Notes under the pieces: model-generated | Told to the model about the DNA's origin: nothing | Database searches by the model: none | Seen by the model: the letters and a program-made list of their open reading frames with translations, nothing else | Position numbers and translations under genes: made by a program | Assembly: GCF_023349185.1 (NCBI RefSeq) | Contig: NZ_JAKIKY010000007.1 | Coordinates: forward strand, 62,001 to 126,000 | Direction: 5' to 3' | Source of the DNA: Shewanella aquimarina | Lineage (GTDB): Bacteria; Pseudomonadota; Gammaproteobacteria; Enterobacterales; Shewanellaceae | DNA length: 64,000 nt | Shown: in pieces, positions 54,667-63,957 of the stretch | Layout: every line of letters begins with the position of its first letter | Numbering within the stretch: the stretch's first letter is position 1

Positions 54667-56508
54667 TTAGGCCTTGTGGGCCCAGTTCATTACCTTAGAT
54701 TCCAACACATCCAGCGGTAGTGGCCCGTTCTTGAGTACCAGGGTGTGGAACTCACGAATATCGAACTTATCTCCCATGATGGCCTTGGCCTTCTCGCGAA
54801 TATCGACAATCTTGAGCATGCCTATCTTGTAGGCGGTCGCCTGAGATGGCATCACGATATGACGTTCAACCATCTTGATCGCATCTGATTCGGCATTTGG
54901 AGTGTTGTTGACATAGTATTGGATCCCCTGCTCGCGGGTCCAATGCTTAGCATGGATCCCCGTATCCACCACCAGTCGGCATGAGCGCCATAGCTCCATG
55001 GAGAGGCGGCCGAAGTCAGAGTAGGGATCTTTATACAGGCCCATCTCCTTAGGGAAGAACTCACTGTACAGTCCCCAACCTTCGATATAGGCGGTATAGC
55101 CACCGAACTTCCTGAATTTAGGGATCCCCTCTAGCTCCTGGGCGATGGCTATCTGCATGTGATGACCCGGTGTGCCCTCATGGTAGGCGAGCGCCTCCAT
55201 CTGGTATTTGGGCATGGCGTCCATATCATACAGGTTGGCGTAGTAGGTGCCAGGGCGACTGCCATCGGGCGTCGGCTGATTATAAAACGCCTTACCGGCA
55301 GACTTTTCTCTAAACGCCTCGACCCGTTTGACTATCATGGGGGCCTTGGGTTTGACATAGAACACCTCATCGAGACGCGAGGAGATGTTATCTATCAGCG
55401 TCTTGGCATCTTTGAGATAGGCGGTGCGGCCCTCTTCCGTGTCAGGATAGTAGAACTGCTTGTCTTCACGCATAAACTTGAAGAAGGCCTTGAGATCGCC
55501 CTTGAAGCCGACCTTCTTCATGATGGCGCGCATCTCCTGATGGATGCGGTCGACCTCGGCAAGGCCCAGCTGATGGATCTCATCGGCTGTCATCTGGGTG
55601 GTCGTGGTGCGTGCCAGGGCGTTGTTGTAAAACGCGTCACCATCTCTAAACTTCCACACGCCATCTTTGGTATCGGCGCGCTTCTCTAGGGTTTCTATGT
55701 AGGCGATAAGTTTGTCATAGGCGGGCTTGACCTTGGCGGTCAGCGCCTGCTTGGCCTCATCGAGCAGCTTATTGCGTTGATTATCCGCTATCGCAAGCTT
55801 GGCCACCTTACGCTGAAAATCGGCCCAGATGGCGCTGTCATCCGCCTGGTCGAAGGGGGCGCCGCTGATGATGTTGCGGCTGTCGGACAGCACATAGGCA
55901 AACACAAACTTAGGCGCTATGATGCCGGCCTTGGCGCGCTCCTCTAATGCTTCTTCCAGCTGCTGCATGTAGTGGGGCACACCCTTGAGACGGCTGATAT
56001 AGGCCTCGGCGTCGGCGACGCTGTCTATCTGATGTTGGTTAATCAGGAAAGAGGGCACCATGGCGTGGCCGCCATACATCTGGTTAACCGGGTAGTTGTA
56101 AAGGCGCCACTTATAGTCCTTGATGCTCTCTTCAAGTTTCTGGGTCAGCAGGTCATAACTCAGCAGCGTCTGCGCATCTAACTTACTCTTATCTATCTGT
56201 TTGAGCTGCGCGAGATGTCGCTTATCTCTAGCCAGGCTCTCCTTATCGGCGGCTTCGCCTCGCTCATCCCATTTGCCGTAATCTGTCTTGATCCCAAGCT
56301 GGGTCTGACTCATGGGGCTGGCCATCACATTTTCCATGAAGATGGTTTCGAAGAGTTGGTTAGCCTTTTCCGATTCTTGCGCGCTAATCTTTTGTGCGGG
56401 TTCGCTGGCGCTAAGTAGAGGGAGTGAAACTGGCGCGGCGTGTACAGCGCCAGAAAGTAGTGTCGCCAAGGTGATGGCGAGCATAGTTGTTTTTGTTTTT
56501 ATTGGCAT
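54667..56508 (-). CDS. DUF885 family secreted metallopeptidase-like protein
   Basis: 613 residues with a signal peptide (MPIKTKTTMLAITLATLLSG, cleavage near VHA-AP). The C-terminal half carries AYHEGTPGHHMQIA, an HExxxxHH-type motif typical of DUF885 proteins and thought to bind zinc, followed by AYIEGWGLYSE and the conserved MELWRSCRLVVDTGIH. Relatives include an Actinomyces-type carboxypeptidase-like group; the substrate is unknown. The long helical N-terminal domain is usual for the family. It is a lone gene. Confidence 0.88.
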   Translation of the reverse strand: MPIKTKTTMLAITLATLLSGAVHAAPVSLPLLSASEPAQKISAQESEKANQLFETIFMENVMASPMSQTQLGIKTDYGKWDERGEAADKESLARDKRHLAQLKQIDKSKLDAQTLLSYDLLTQKLEESIKDYKWRLYNYPVNQMYGGHAMVPSFLINQHQIDSVADAEAYISRLKGVPHYMQQLEEALEERAKAGIIAPKFVFAYVLSDSRNIISGAPFDQADDSAIWADFQRKVAKLAIADNQRNKLLDEAKQALTAKVKPAYDKLIAYIETLEKRADTKDGVWKFRDGDAFYNNALARTTTTQMTADEIHQLGLAEVDRIHQEMRAIMKKVGFKGDLKAFFKFMREDKQFYYPDTEEGRTAYLKDAKTLIDNISSRLDEVFYVKPKAPMIVKRVEAFREKSAGKAFYNQPTPDGSRPGTYYANLYDMDAMPKYQMEALAYHEGTPGHHMQIAIAQELEGIPKFRKFGGYTAYIEGWGLYSEFFPKEMGLYKDPYSDFGRLSMELWRSCRLVVDTGIHAKHWTREQGIQYYVNNTPNAESDAIKMVERHIVMPSQATAYKIGMLKIVDIREKAKAIMGDKFDIREFHTLVLKNGPLPLDVLESKVMNWAHKA

Positions 56509-56629
56509 AACTTTATTAGTTTAACTTGGCTTAGATTGACTAGTGCCTGTTATCCTAATAAAGCTGACGATTAAATATGCAAACTAAGTGTTAGAAAATG
56601 TTTCTGTTCCCCTCGTCTGAGGGGAAAGA

Positions 56630-57769
56630 TTATTCGCAAAACAGTCCAAGTAGCTCGTTGACAAACATCTGTCCCTTGGACGTAAGCTGCCAGTGATCGG
56701 CTTCTATGATCACCAGACCCTTTGCCGCCGCCCGTGCCATGCCGTCATCCAGTACATCTGCAGAGAGGCCGGTGCGTTCCTCAAACTCGCGCCTAGGGAT
56801 AGGCGACATCAACCTGAGGCGATTCATCAGGTATTCCAGCGCCCTGTCTTCCGCTAACACCTCGCTCTTATCGAATAGATAATCACTGGCGCCCAGATAG
56901 CCCTTGGGATGCTTTATCTTCACCGTGCGGTAGATGCGCTGCTCATTCACTAGGGTTATCTTGCCGTGGGCACCGCAGCCTATCCCTAAGTAGTCACCAA
57001 ACTGCCAGTAGTTGAGGTTGTGACGACAACGATAACCGGGTTTGGCGTAGGCGGAGATCTCATACTGTTCATAGCCGAGCGCGGCGAGGCGTTGCTGGCC
57101 CTGCTCATAGATCTGCCAAAGTGCCTCGTCGTCAGGCAACTGTGGCGGCTTAGAGTGGAACAGGGTATTGGGCTCTATGGTGAGCTGATACCAGGAGAGG
57201 TGAGGCGGATTGAGGGCCGCCGCCTTATCGATATCGTGCATCGCTTCCTCGAAGCTCTGATTGGGCAGGCCATGCATGAGATCCAGGTTAAAGCTCTGGT
57301 AACCGGCCTGGGCGGCCTTGGTGGCCGCGACCTCAGCCTCATGCTTGTCGTGAATTCTGCCGAGCAGATTCAGCTTGTCGCTGGAAAAACTCTGCACTCC
57401 GATAGAGAGGCGAGTCACCCCGGCGGCGAAATAGGCGCTAAAGTCATCGTGCTCCAGGGTGCCCGGGTTGGCCTCCATGGTGATCTCTATATCCTCTGCA
57501 AAGGGGATCTGCGCCTCGACGCCTTTGAGGAGACGCCTTATCTGGGCGGCATCGAATAGCGACGGTGTGCCGCCACCGATAAAGATGGAGTGCAGGCTGC
57601 GCCCCTGAACATAGGCGGCATCGTTAGCCAGATCGGCGAGCAGGTCATTCACATAGGCCTGCTGCGGCAGCTCACCATGTTGACCATGGGAGTTGAAGTC
57701 GCAGTAGGGGCATTTCTGCACGCACCAGGGGATATGGATATAGAGGCTGAGCGGAGGAAGCTTAAGCAT
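56630..57769 (-). CDS. hemW: Heme chaperone HemW (coproporphyrinogen oxidase-like radical SAM protein)
   Basis: 379 residues from the ATG at 57769, giving MLKLPPLSLYIHIPWC. The radical SAM cluster motif is CVQKCPYC (C16, C20, C23). GGGTPSLF near 68, VTRLSIGVQSFSSDKL near 124 and a C-terminal winged helix HemN-type domain follow. HemW binds heme and delivers it to respiratory enzymes; the C-xxx-C-xx-C without a fourth Cys after it separates HemW from HemN. A longer upstream frame exists but would run back through rdgB. It overlaps the rdgB stop by one base, so they are coupled. Confidence 0.93.
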   Translation of the reverse strand: MLKLPPLSLYIHIPWCVQKCPYCDFNSHGQHGELPQQAYVNDLLADLANDAAYVQGRSLHSIFIGGGTPSLFDAAQIRRLLKGVEAQIPFAEDIEITMEANPGTLEHDDFSAYFAAGVTRLSIGVQSFSSDKLNLLGRIHDKHEAEVAATKAAQAGYQSFNLDLMHGLPNQSFEEAMHDIDKAAALNPPHLSWYQLTIEPNTLFHSKPPQLPDDEALWQIYEQGQQRLAALGYEQYEISAYAKPGYRCRHNLNYWQFGDYLGIGCGAHGKITLVNEQRIYRTVKIKHPKGYLGASDYLFDKSEVLAEDRALEYLMNRLRLMSPIPRREFEERTGLSADVLDDGMARAAAKGLVIIEADHWQLTSKGQMFVNELLGLFCE

Positions 57770-58368
57770 TAGCCGAGAACACCCTTGGCCTTGAGCTCGG
57801 CCAGTAGCAGCTGCATCGCCTTGCCTCTGTGGCTGAGGGCATTCTTCTCGTCGCTGCTTAGCTCGGCGGCGCTGCACTCATGCTCGGCGGGAATAAAGAT
57901 AGGGTCATAGCCATGGCCGTTGTCGCCCCTAGGCTCGAAGCCGATAGTCCCTTCCCAGGATGCTTGGCAGATGATGGGCGTCGGGTCTTTGGCGTGGCGC
58001 ATATAGACCAGGATGCACTGGAAGCGGGCGCTGCGCTTGTCGCTGTTAGTCAGCGCGTCCAGTAACTTGTTGTAGTTATCGCTGTCACTGGCGCCTTCGC
58101 CGCCGTAGCGGGCCGAGTAGATGCCGGGGGCACCCTCTAAGGCGTCTACTTCCAGGCCGGAATCGTCGGCGATGGCTGCAAGGCCGGTTACCTGGGCGGC
58201 GTGGCGAGCCTTGATGATGGCGTTCTCGACGAAGGTGGTGCCGGTTTCCGGGACCTCTTGAACATTAAATTGGCTCTGTGGCAGGACTTCGATGCCAAAT
58301 TCGGCAAGGATCTCGGCAAACTCTTTCAGTTTTCCCTTGTTGCCGCTGGCTAATACGATTTGATTCAT
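57769..58368 (-). CDS. rdgB: dITP/XTP pyrophosphatase (RdgB/HAM1)
   Basis: 199 residues from the ATG at 58368 (MNQIVLASGNKGKLKEFAEI). An upstream in-frame ATG at 58458 adds 30 residues without family likeness. IADDSGLEVDALEGAPGIYSA-type signature near 65-85 and GYDPIFIP near 150 are visible. It removes ITP, dITP and XTP so they are not built into nucleic acids. It is followed by hemW, and belongs to the conserved yggS-proC-yggT-yggU-rdgB-hemW series. Confidence 0.95.
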   Translation of the reverse strand: MNQIVLASGNKGKLKEFAEILAEFGIEVLPQSQFNVQEVPETGTTFVENAIIKARHAAQVTGLAAIADDSGLEVDALEGAPGIYSARYGGEGASDSDNYNKLLDALTNSDKRSARFQCILVYMRHAKDPTPIICQASWEGTIGFEPRGDNGHGYDPIFIPAEHECSAAELSSDEKNALSHRGKAMQLLLAELKAKGVLG

Positions 58369-58451
58369 TTTCGCTGACTCATGGTGGCAGGTTTCAATGG
58401 CCGCCATGATACCCAAGCTGGCGGGGAAACGATAGGGCATCTGCTTAAATA

Positions 58452-58480
58452 ACAACAAGCCGCGCAGGGCGCGGCTTCAA
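58452..58480 (-). terminator. Hairpin after the DUF4426 gene
   Basis: AAGCCGCGC and GCGCGGCTT around AGG; on the minus strand it is followed by GTTGTTATTT. It separates the DUF4426 gene from rdgB and may be a partial terminator. Confidence 0.65.
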
Positions 58481-58509
58481 CTGGGTTTGAAGTGGCTTAA
58501 TGGGGCCGT

Positions 58510-58944
58510 TTAATCGACGTAAAACTTCTGCTTAAACTTCAGCTGGGTGTTGAGCTTGTTGCCATATTTGATGGCAATCTGAAAGTTGATCTCCTGATCG
58601 TCCCGGTAGGGCACCTCGGCGATGTAGTAGATAGCCTCACCCTCGCGGATCTCCTTGAAGGTCAGCTCCACCCTGGCATCGAGCAGGTTGTTGGCGATCC
58701 CCGAGATCTCAACGGGTATCGCCGGATTCCCCTCGGCGCTGGTATCGAGCACCGAGATGTTGATTAGGCCGGTATAGCTACTGCGCTTGATGCCGTAGGT
58801 CTTGGCGATGGAGGGGGTGATGAAGGTGCTGCCCAGGGCAACATAGTGGATATCAAAAGTGCCGACGCTCTGTTTCTGCTCCGCCGCGGCATTGCCCATG
58901 CTAAGCAGTGTCAGCGCCAGGGCACAAAAAAGGGTACGTATCAT
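58510..58944 (-). CDS. DUF4426 family periplasmic protein
   Basis: 144 residues with a signal peptide ending NAAAEQ. The mature domain, about 122 residues, is beta-rich (FDIHYVALGSTFITPSIA, INISVLDTSA, EINFQIAIKYG). It fits the DUF4426 family, seen in gammaproteobacteria beside yggU and rdgB. Function unknown. GGAGATC is just upstream of the ATG. It is probably co-transcribed with yggU, 86 bases upstream. Confidence 0.82.
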   Translation of the reverse strand: MIRTLFCALALTLLSMGNAAAEQKQSVGTFDIHYVALGSTFITPSIAKTYGIKRSSYTGLINISVLDTSAEGNPAIPVEISGIANNLLDARVELTFKEIREGEAIYYIAEVPYRDDQEINFQIAIKYGNKLNTQLKFKQKFYVD

Positions 58945-59030
58945 GGTGATCTCCTGTCACGGGATAATTGATTCTAGTATAGCTATTAAAGTCTTAGGCT
59001 GCGGTGCCCTGGCTTATTTGCTTACACATT

Positions 59031-59321
<291 letters not shown>

Positions 59322-59870
59322 CTAGACGTTGGCCCAGAAGGGAACGTATTGCGACAGCAGCTTGTTGATGAAGATCAGGCCGAACATGAAGATCATCACC
59401 GAAAAATCCAGGCCGCCCATGGGCGGAATCACCCGGCGGATAGGGGCGACCAGCGGCTCGGTCAGCTGCGCCATCACCATCTCGATGGGATTATGTCCCT
59501 GGCTAACCCAGCTGAGGATGGCGCGTAGGATAAGCATCCAGAACAGCAACACGCCCGCCTGTTTAACTACAGAGACCAGCGCCACCAAGAGTATGATAGG
59601 CAGGTTGATGGCGGCGCCCGCCATCAGGCTGAGGATCACAAACTTGATTACCACCACCGCCAGGGCGAGTACCACTGAGGCGGTATCCAGGCCACCTAGC
59701 GGCGGCAGGAAGCGGCGCATAGGGCCAACTACGGGATGGGTCGCCTTGACCACAAACTGGCTGAAGGGGTTGTAAAAATCGGCGCGGGCCAGCTGCAACC
59801 AGATACGAATGATGACCACCATGAGGTACAGGTCAAACAGGGTGTTCACTAAAAAACTTAATGCATCCAT
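59322..59870 (-). CDS. yggT: YggT family inner membrane protein
   Basis: 182 residues with two repeated halves, each with hydrophobic helices and a PxxxxxRRxxPPxGGxD motif: PVVGPMRRFLPPLGGLD near 45 and PLVAPIRRVIPPMGGLD near 135. It is a membrane protein with about four or five helices, linked by family to osmotic or potassium effects in some bacteria and to septum-associated roles in others; no precise role is known. It lies in the yggS-proC-yggT-yggU order, 61 bases after proC. Confidence 0.93.
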   Translation of the reverse strand: MDALSFLVNTLFDLYLMVVIIRIWLQLARADFYNPFSQFVVKATHPVVGPMRRFLPPLGGLDTASVVLALAVVVIKFVILSLMAGAAINLPIILLVALVSVVKQAGVLLFWMLILRAILSWVSQGHNPIEMVMAQLTEPLVAPIRRVIPPMGGLDFSVMIFMFGLIFINKLLSQYVPFWANV

Positions 59871-59930
59871 TGTGTTTCTCTACTGTGCTATATCGAATAA
59901 AACTAGGGTTAAACCTATATAAGGCCAGCC

Positions 59931-60749
59931 CTAAAACTGCTTCGCCATCTCCTGAGCCCTGTCCATGCAGTCGTGCATGGCGGTGCGCACTATCTCCCTC
60001 AGGCCGGCGCGCTCAAACGCCGCCAGGGCCTGAGCCGTGGTGCCGCCTTTAGAGGTGACATTTTCCCTTAGTTGCGCCGGTGAAAGTTGTGGGTTCTGCT
60101 TCACCATTGAGGCCGCACCTAATGCGGCCTGCTGCACCATCTCGCGGGCCGTCTGCTCGTCTACGCCATCGCGTTTGGCACTGTCAATCATAGCCTCCAT
60201 CATAAGGAAAAAATAGGCCGGCGAGCTGCCCGCCAGGGCGATCACCTGATTGAGATCCTCTTCCTTTTCGACCCATACGGTTTCACCGCCCGTCTGCATC
60301 AGCTGCTCACACAGATGGCGGTCCTGCTCGCCCACGCCTGGCTCGGCGTAGAGGCCCGTCATGCCGAGGCCTATCTGAGTCGGAGTATTGGGCATGGTGC
60401 GGATTAGCTGAATGGGCTGCTTGAAGAAGGCGTGATAGCGCTCGGCCGTGACACCTGCGGCGATGGTGACGATAAGCTTGTCTTTCAGGTTGAGTCCGCT
60501 CATCGCCTCGCACACCTGCTGCATCAGCTGTGGCTTGACCGCCAGTACGATAACGTCGGCCCCATCGGCGGCCTTCAGGTTGTCGTGGGAGACCTGGATG
60601 CCTAAATCCTGTTTCAGGGCGATGAGTTTGCCTTCGCTTGGGTTGGTGGCATGAATAAGCTGAGGTGCATAGCCTCCCTTGACCAAGCCGCTGGTGATGC
60701 TGCGAGTCATGTTGCCCGCGCCGATAAAGCAAATCTTCTTCTGTGTCAT
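59931..60749 (-). CDS. proC: Pyrroline-5-carboxylate reductase
   Basis: 272 residues. The NAD(P)H-binding fold starts ICFIGAGNMTRSI (GxGxxT), VLAVKPQLM near 70, and the C-terminal dimerisation domain has LAGSSPAYFFLMMEAMID and LRENVTSKGGTTAQAL (the signature with SKGGTT). It makes proline from pyrroline-5-carboxylate. It follows yggS by 81 bases on the same strand, a frequent arrangement that links a PLP-binding protein to proline metabolism. Confidence 0.96.
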   Translation of the reverse strand: MTQKKICFIGAGNMTRSITSGLVKGGYAPQLIHATNPSEGKLIALKQDLGIQVSHDNLKAADGADVIVLAVKPQLMQQVCEAMSGLNLKDKLIVTIAAGVTAERYHAFFKQPIQLIRTMPNTPTQIGLGMTGLYAEPGVGEQDRHLCEQLMQTGGETVWVEKEEDLNQVIALAGSSPAYFFLMMEAMIDSAKRDGVDEQTAREMVQQAALGAASMVKQNPQLSPAQLRENVTSKGGTTAQALAAFERAGLREIVRTAMHDCMDRAQEMAKQF

Positions 60750-60830
60750 AAGGGTCTCTATTTATTCGTCTAACTATCTATATTTGGGCGCTTAGGCTAA
60801 TTACAAGGGGTCAGCCTTAGGCGTGATATT

Positions 60831-61532
60831 CTAAGCTTTGGCATAATCCCGGGCGCCGAAGATGGCGCTGCCGATCCGCACCATGGTGGAGCCCGCGGCA
60901 ATCGCCTGTTCCAGGTCCTGGCTCATCCCCATGGAGAGGGTATCAAGGTCTGGGTGCCGCAGTTTCAGCGCGTTAAATAAGGTCTGCATCTGACTGAATT
61001 CGTCCTGCTGCAGCGCAACATCGTCTGTGGCGGTGGGAATGGCCATAAGCCCTCTCAGGGTCAGCCTGGGCAGGGATGCGATGGTTTCGGCTAGGTGAGC
61101 GACCTCATCTGGATTAATGCCCGACTTGCTCTCCTCCTGGCTGACATTCACCTGGATGCAGACCTGCAGCGGCGCAAGGTGGTCGGGGCGCTGCTCGCTC
61201 AGGCGTCTGGCAATCTTCTCCCGGCTCAGTGTGTGCATCCAGTCGAAGTGCTCGGCAATGGTGCGTGTCTTGTTTGACTGCAGCGGGCCGATGAAGTGCC
61301 ATTCGATGTCGCCATGGCTTTCGCGCAGGGCATTTATCTTCTCTTCACCCTCCTGGACATAGTTTTCACCAAAAAGCCGCTGCCCGGCATCATATGCCGC
61401 TACTATCTGATCTATGGGCTTAGTTTTACTGACTGCCAGCAGCTGAATCTCCTTGCTATCACGTGATGAATTTTGCGCCGCTTGAGCGATTCTTTGGTGG
61501 GCGTGGGCCAGTCTGTCTGCTATTGTTGTCAT
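60831..61532 (-). CDS. yggS: PLP-homeostasis protein YggS
   Basis: 233 residues, alanine-racemase-like barrel. The PLP lysine is K36 in LLAVSKTKP; FGENYVQEGEEKI near 54, WHFIGPLQSNKTR near 79 and LSMGMSQDLEQAI near 200 are conserved. It is thought to balance free pyridoxal phosphate. The ATG lies only 35 bases from the divergent pilT ATG, so promoters of both must overlap the opposite gene or each other. Confidence 0.95.
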   Translation of the reverse strand: MTTIADRLAHAHQRIAQAAQNSSRDSKEIQLLAVSKTKPIDQIVAAYDAGQRLFGENYVQEGEEKINALRESHGDIEWHFIGPLQSNKTRTIAEHFDWMHTLSREKIARRLSEQRPDHLAPLQVCIQVNVSQEESKSGINPDEVAHLAETIASLPRLTLRGLMAIPTATDDVALQQDEFSQMQTLFNALKLRHPDLDTLSMGMSQDLEQAIAAGSTMVRIGSAIFGARDYAKA

Positions 61533-61567
61533 GTTGTAAGTTTTTGGTTGAATGGATATCCCATACT

Positions 61568-62605
61568 ATGGAAATCACAGAGTTACTTGCCTTTAGTGTA
61601 AAACACAACGCGTCGGATCTACACCTTTCTGCGGGAGTATCTCCCATGATACGTGTTGATGGTGAGGTCAGAAAGATCAATCTGCCTGCCCTGGATCATC
61701 AAGGCGTACACAGCCTCGTTTATGACATCATGAACGACAAACAGCGTAAAGATTATGAAGAGCATTTAGAGATAGATTTCTCGTTCGAAGTGCCCAACTT
61801 AGCCCGTTTCCGTGTGAACGCCTTTAACCAGTCGCGTGGCGCCGCGGCCGTGTTCCGTACCATTCCCAGCGAGATCTTAAGCCTGGAGAAACTGGGCGCC
61901 CCTGAGATTTTCAAGAAGATTGCCAGCTTTCCCCGCGGTCTGGTGTTGGTCACAGGCCCGACCGGTTCGGGTAAGAGTACCACCCTGGCCGGCATGATAG
62001 ATTATGTGAACGAAAACCGTCACGACCATATCCTGACCATCGAAGACCCTATCGAATTCGTGCACCAGAACAAGCAATGTCTAATCAACCAGCGTGAAGT
62101 GCACAGACACACTCACAGCTTCAACGCCGCGCTGCGTAGTGCACTGCGTGAAGACCCGGACGTGATCCTGGTGGGTGAGATGCGTGACCTCGAAACCATA
62201 CGTCTGGCCATGACGGCGGCGGAAACCGGTCACCTGGTATTTGGTACCCTGCACACCACCTCGGCGGCGAAGACTATTGACCGTGTGGTCGACGTATTCC
62301 CTGAGGGCGAGAAGAGTATGGTGCGAACCATGTTGTCAGAGTCGCTACAGGCGGTTATCTCCCAGACCCTTATTAAGAAGGTGGGCGGTGGCCGTGTGGC
62401 GGCGCACGAGATCATGATGGGTACCCCGGCGATTCGTAACCTTATCCGTGAAGATAAGGTAGCGCAGATGTACTCGGCTATTCAGACGGGTATGGCTCAC
62501 GGTATGCAGACCCTAGATCAGTGTCTGCAAAATCTGGTCAGTCGTGGCCTGATCACCCGTGAAGATGCGATGGCCAAGAGTTCTAATAAAAACGCTAGTT
62601 TCTAA
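61568..62605 (+). CDS. pilT: Type IV pilus retraction ATPase PilT
   Basis: 345 residues from the ATG at 61568 (MEITELLAFSVKHNASDLHL); a longer frame upstream would read into yggS and is rejected. Walker A is GPTGSGKST at about 130-138, the Asp box EDPIEFVHQNK near 163, Walker B EDPDVILVGEMRD, the His box GHLVFGTLHTTSA, and the PilT-specific AIRNLIRED near 287. PilT hexamers depolymerise pili for twitching and DNA uptake. pilU follows after 12 bases. The yggS/pilT divergence is conserved in Pseudomonas. Confidence 0.97.
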   Translation: MEITELLAFSVKHNASDLHLSAGVSPMIRVDGEVRKINLPALDHQGVHSLVYDIMNDKQRKDYEEHLEIDFSFEVPNLARFRVNAFNQSRGAAAVFRTIPSEILSLEKLGAPEIFKKIASFPRGLVLVTGPTGSGKSTTLAGMIDYVNENRHDHILTIEDPIEFVHQNKQCLINQREVHRHTHSFNAALRSALREDPDVILVGEMRDLETIRLAMTAAETGHLVFGTLHTTSAAKTIDRVVDVFPEGEKSMVRTMLSESLQAVISQTLIKKVGGGRVAAHEIMMGTPAIRNLIREDKVAQMYSAIQTGMAHGMQTLDQCLQNLVSRGLITREDAMAKSSNKNASF

Positions 62606-62617
62606 TAAGGTTTGAGT

Positions 62618-63730
62618 ATGGAAGTTCGTCCATTTTTAAAGGTGATGGTAGAGCGTAAGGCGTCGGATCTCTTTATCACCGCCGGCTTTCCCCCCAGTGC
62701 TAAGGTTGATGGCGAGGTGCGTCCACTTGCCGAGAACCCCTTTACCCCGGCCCAGGCGCTGGAGTTTGTCGAATCTTTGATGACTGAGGCCCAACGTAAA
62801 GAGTTTCACGAGACTCGTGAATGTAACTTCGCCTACGGCGAGAAAGGCTTGGGGCGTTTTCGTGTCAGCGCCTTCTGGCAGCGCGAGTCGCCGGGCTGTG
62901 TGATGCGTCGCATCGAGACCAAGATCCCGCTGGTAGAAGATTTGAAACTGCCGCCAATCCTGAAAGACCTGGTGATGAGTAAGCGTGGCCTTATTATCAT
63001 GGTGGGTGGTACGGGTACGGGTAAGTCGACCTCGTTGGCGGCCCTGGTGGGTTATCGTAACGCCAACGCCCGTGGCCATATCCTGACAATCGAAGATCCG
63101 GTGGAATTCGTGCACGACCATCGCAAGAGCATCATCACCCAGCGTGAGGTGGGTATAGATACCGAGTCTTTCGATGCCGCGCTTAAGAGCTCGCTGCGTC
63201 AGGCGCCAGACGTGATTCTCATCGGTGAGATCCGTACCCAGGAAACCATGGAATTTGCCCTGTCGTTCGCCGAAACCGGTCACCTGTGTATGGCTACCCT
63301 GCACGCCAACAACGCCAACCAGGCGCTGGACCGCATCATGCACCTGGTGCCCGAGAGTAAACATCAACAGCTGTTGTTCGACTTGTCGTTAAACCTTCGC
63401 GGCATCGTGGCGCAGCAACTGGTACCTAAGAGCGACGGTACGGGGCGCCGGGCGGCCATCGAGGTATTGATCAACACCCCAAGGGTTGCCAGCATTATCC
63501 AGAAGAACGAGCTGCACCTGCTTAAGGAAACCATGGCGAAATCCAACGAGCAGGGGATGCAGACCTTCGACCAGGCGCTGCTTAAGCTCTATGTGGAAGG
63601 TGAGATCAGCTACTCGGATGCGTTGCACCACGCCGATTCGCCAAACGATCTGCGCTTGATGATCAAGCTGCAAAGCTCAGAGTCTGCAAGCTCAGGCTTC
63701 ATGGAAGGTGTGACGCTGGATCTCGACTAG
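62618..63730 (+). CDS. pilU: PilT-like accessory retraction ATPase PilU
   Basis: 370 residues from the ATG at 62618 (MEVRPFLKVMVERKASDLF), six bases after a possible TTG. Walker A GGTGTGKST at about 130-138, EDPVEFVHDHRKS, the Walker B VILIGEIRTQ and GHLCMATLHANNANQALDR are visible. The C-terminus is longer than in PilT and lacks the AIRNLIRED motif, reading RVASIIQKNE. PilU works with PilT to add retraction force. It ends with a terminator. Confidence 0.96.
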   Translation: MEVRPFLKVMVERKASDLFITAGFPPSAKVDGEVRPLAENPFTPAQALEFVESLMTEAQRKEFHETRECNFAYGEKGLGRFRVSAFWQRESPGCVMRRIETKIPLVEDLKLPPILKDLVMSKRGLIIMVGGTGTGKSTSLAALVGYRNANARGHILTIEDPVEFVHDHRKSIITQREVGIDTESFDAALKSSLRQAPDVILIGEIRTQETMEFALSFAETGHLCMATLHANNANQALDRIMHLVPESKHQQLLFDLSLNLRGIVAQQLVPKSDGTGRRAAIEVLINTPRVASIIQKNELHLLKETMAKSNEQGMQTFDQALLKLYVEGEISYSDALHHADSPNDLRLMIKLQSSESASSGFMEGVTLDLD

Positions 63731-63745
63731 CCTTTGATAGCACTT

Positions 63746-63783
63746 TGAAAAAACCGATAATCCTTTTATCGGTTTTTTTATGG
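63746..63783 (+). terminator. Terminator of pilTU
   Basis: AAAAAACCGATAA and TTATCGGTTTTTTT around TCCT. Confidence 0.9.
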
Positions 63784-63957
63784 GCGGGCCTTGATCTAAG
63801 CTGCTCTAATGGGCGTACAAGATGAGTGCTCAGTTGCTTTTAGAGTAAGTGAGAGAGCGCAAGTGAGATAAGAGCCAGTTCGATAAAATCAATCGAGTTG
63901 AGCGTAAGCGGACAAGTGCAAGGCAGGCGCCTGAACAGATAAAAACAAGGAATCATT

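Noticed and set aside
59329..59775. 148-codon frame antisense to yggT
   Set aside because: Shadow of the conserved yggT gene; no independent evidence.
62636..63367. 243-codon open frame antisense to pilU
   Set aside because: It is the mirror of a strongly coding frame with GC-rich third positions, has no start signal and no family likeness.
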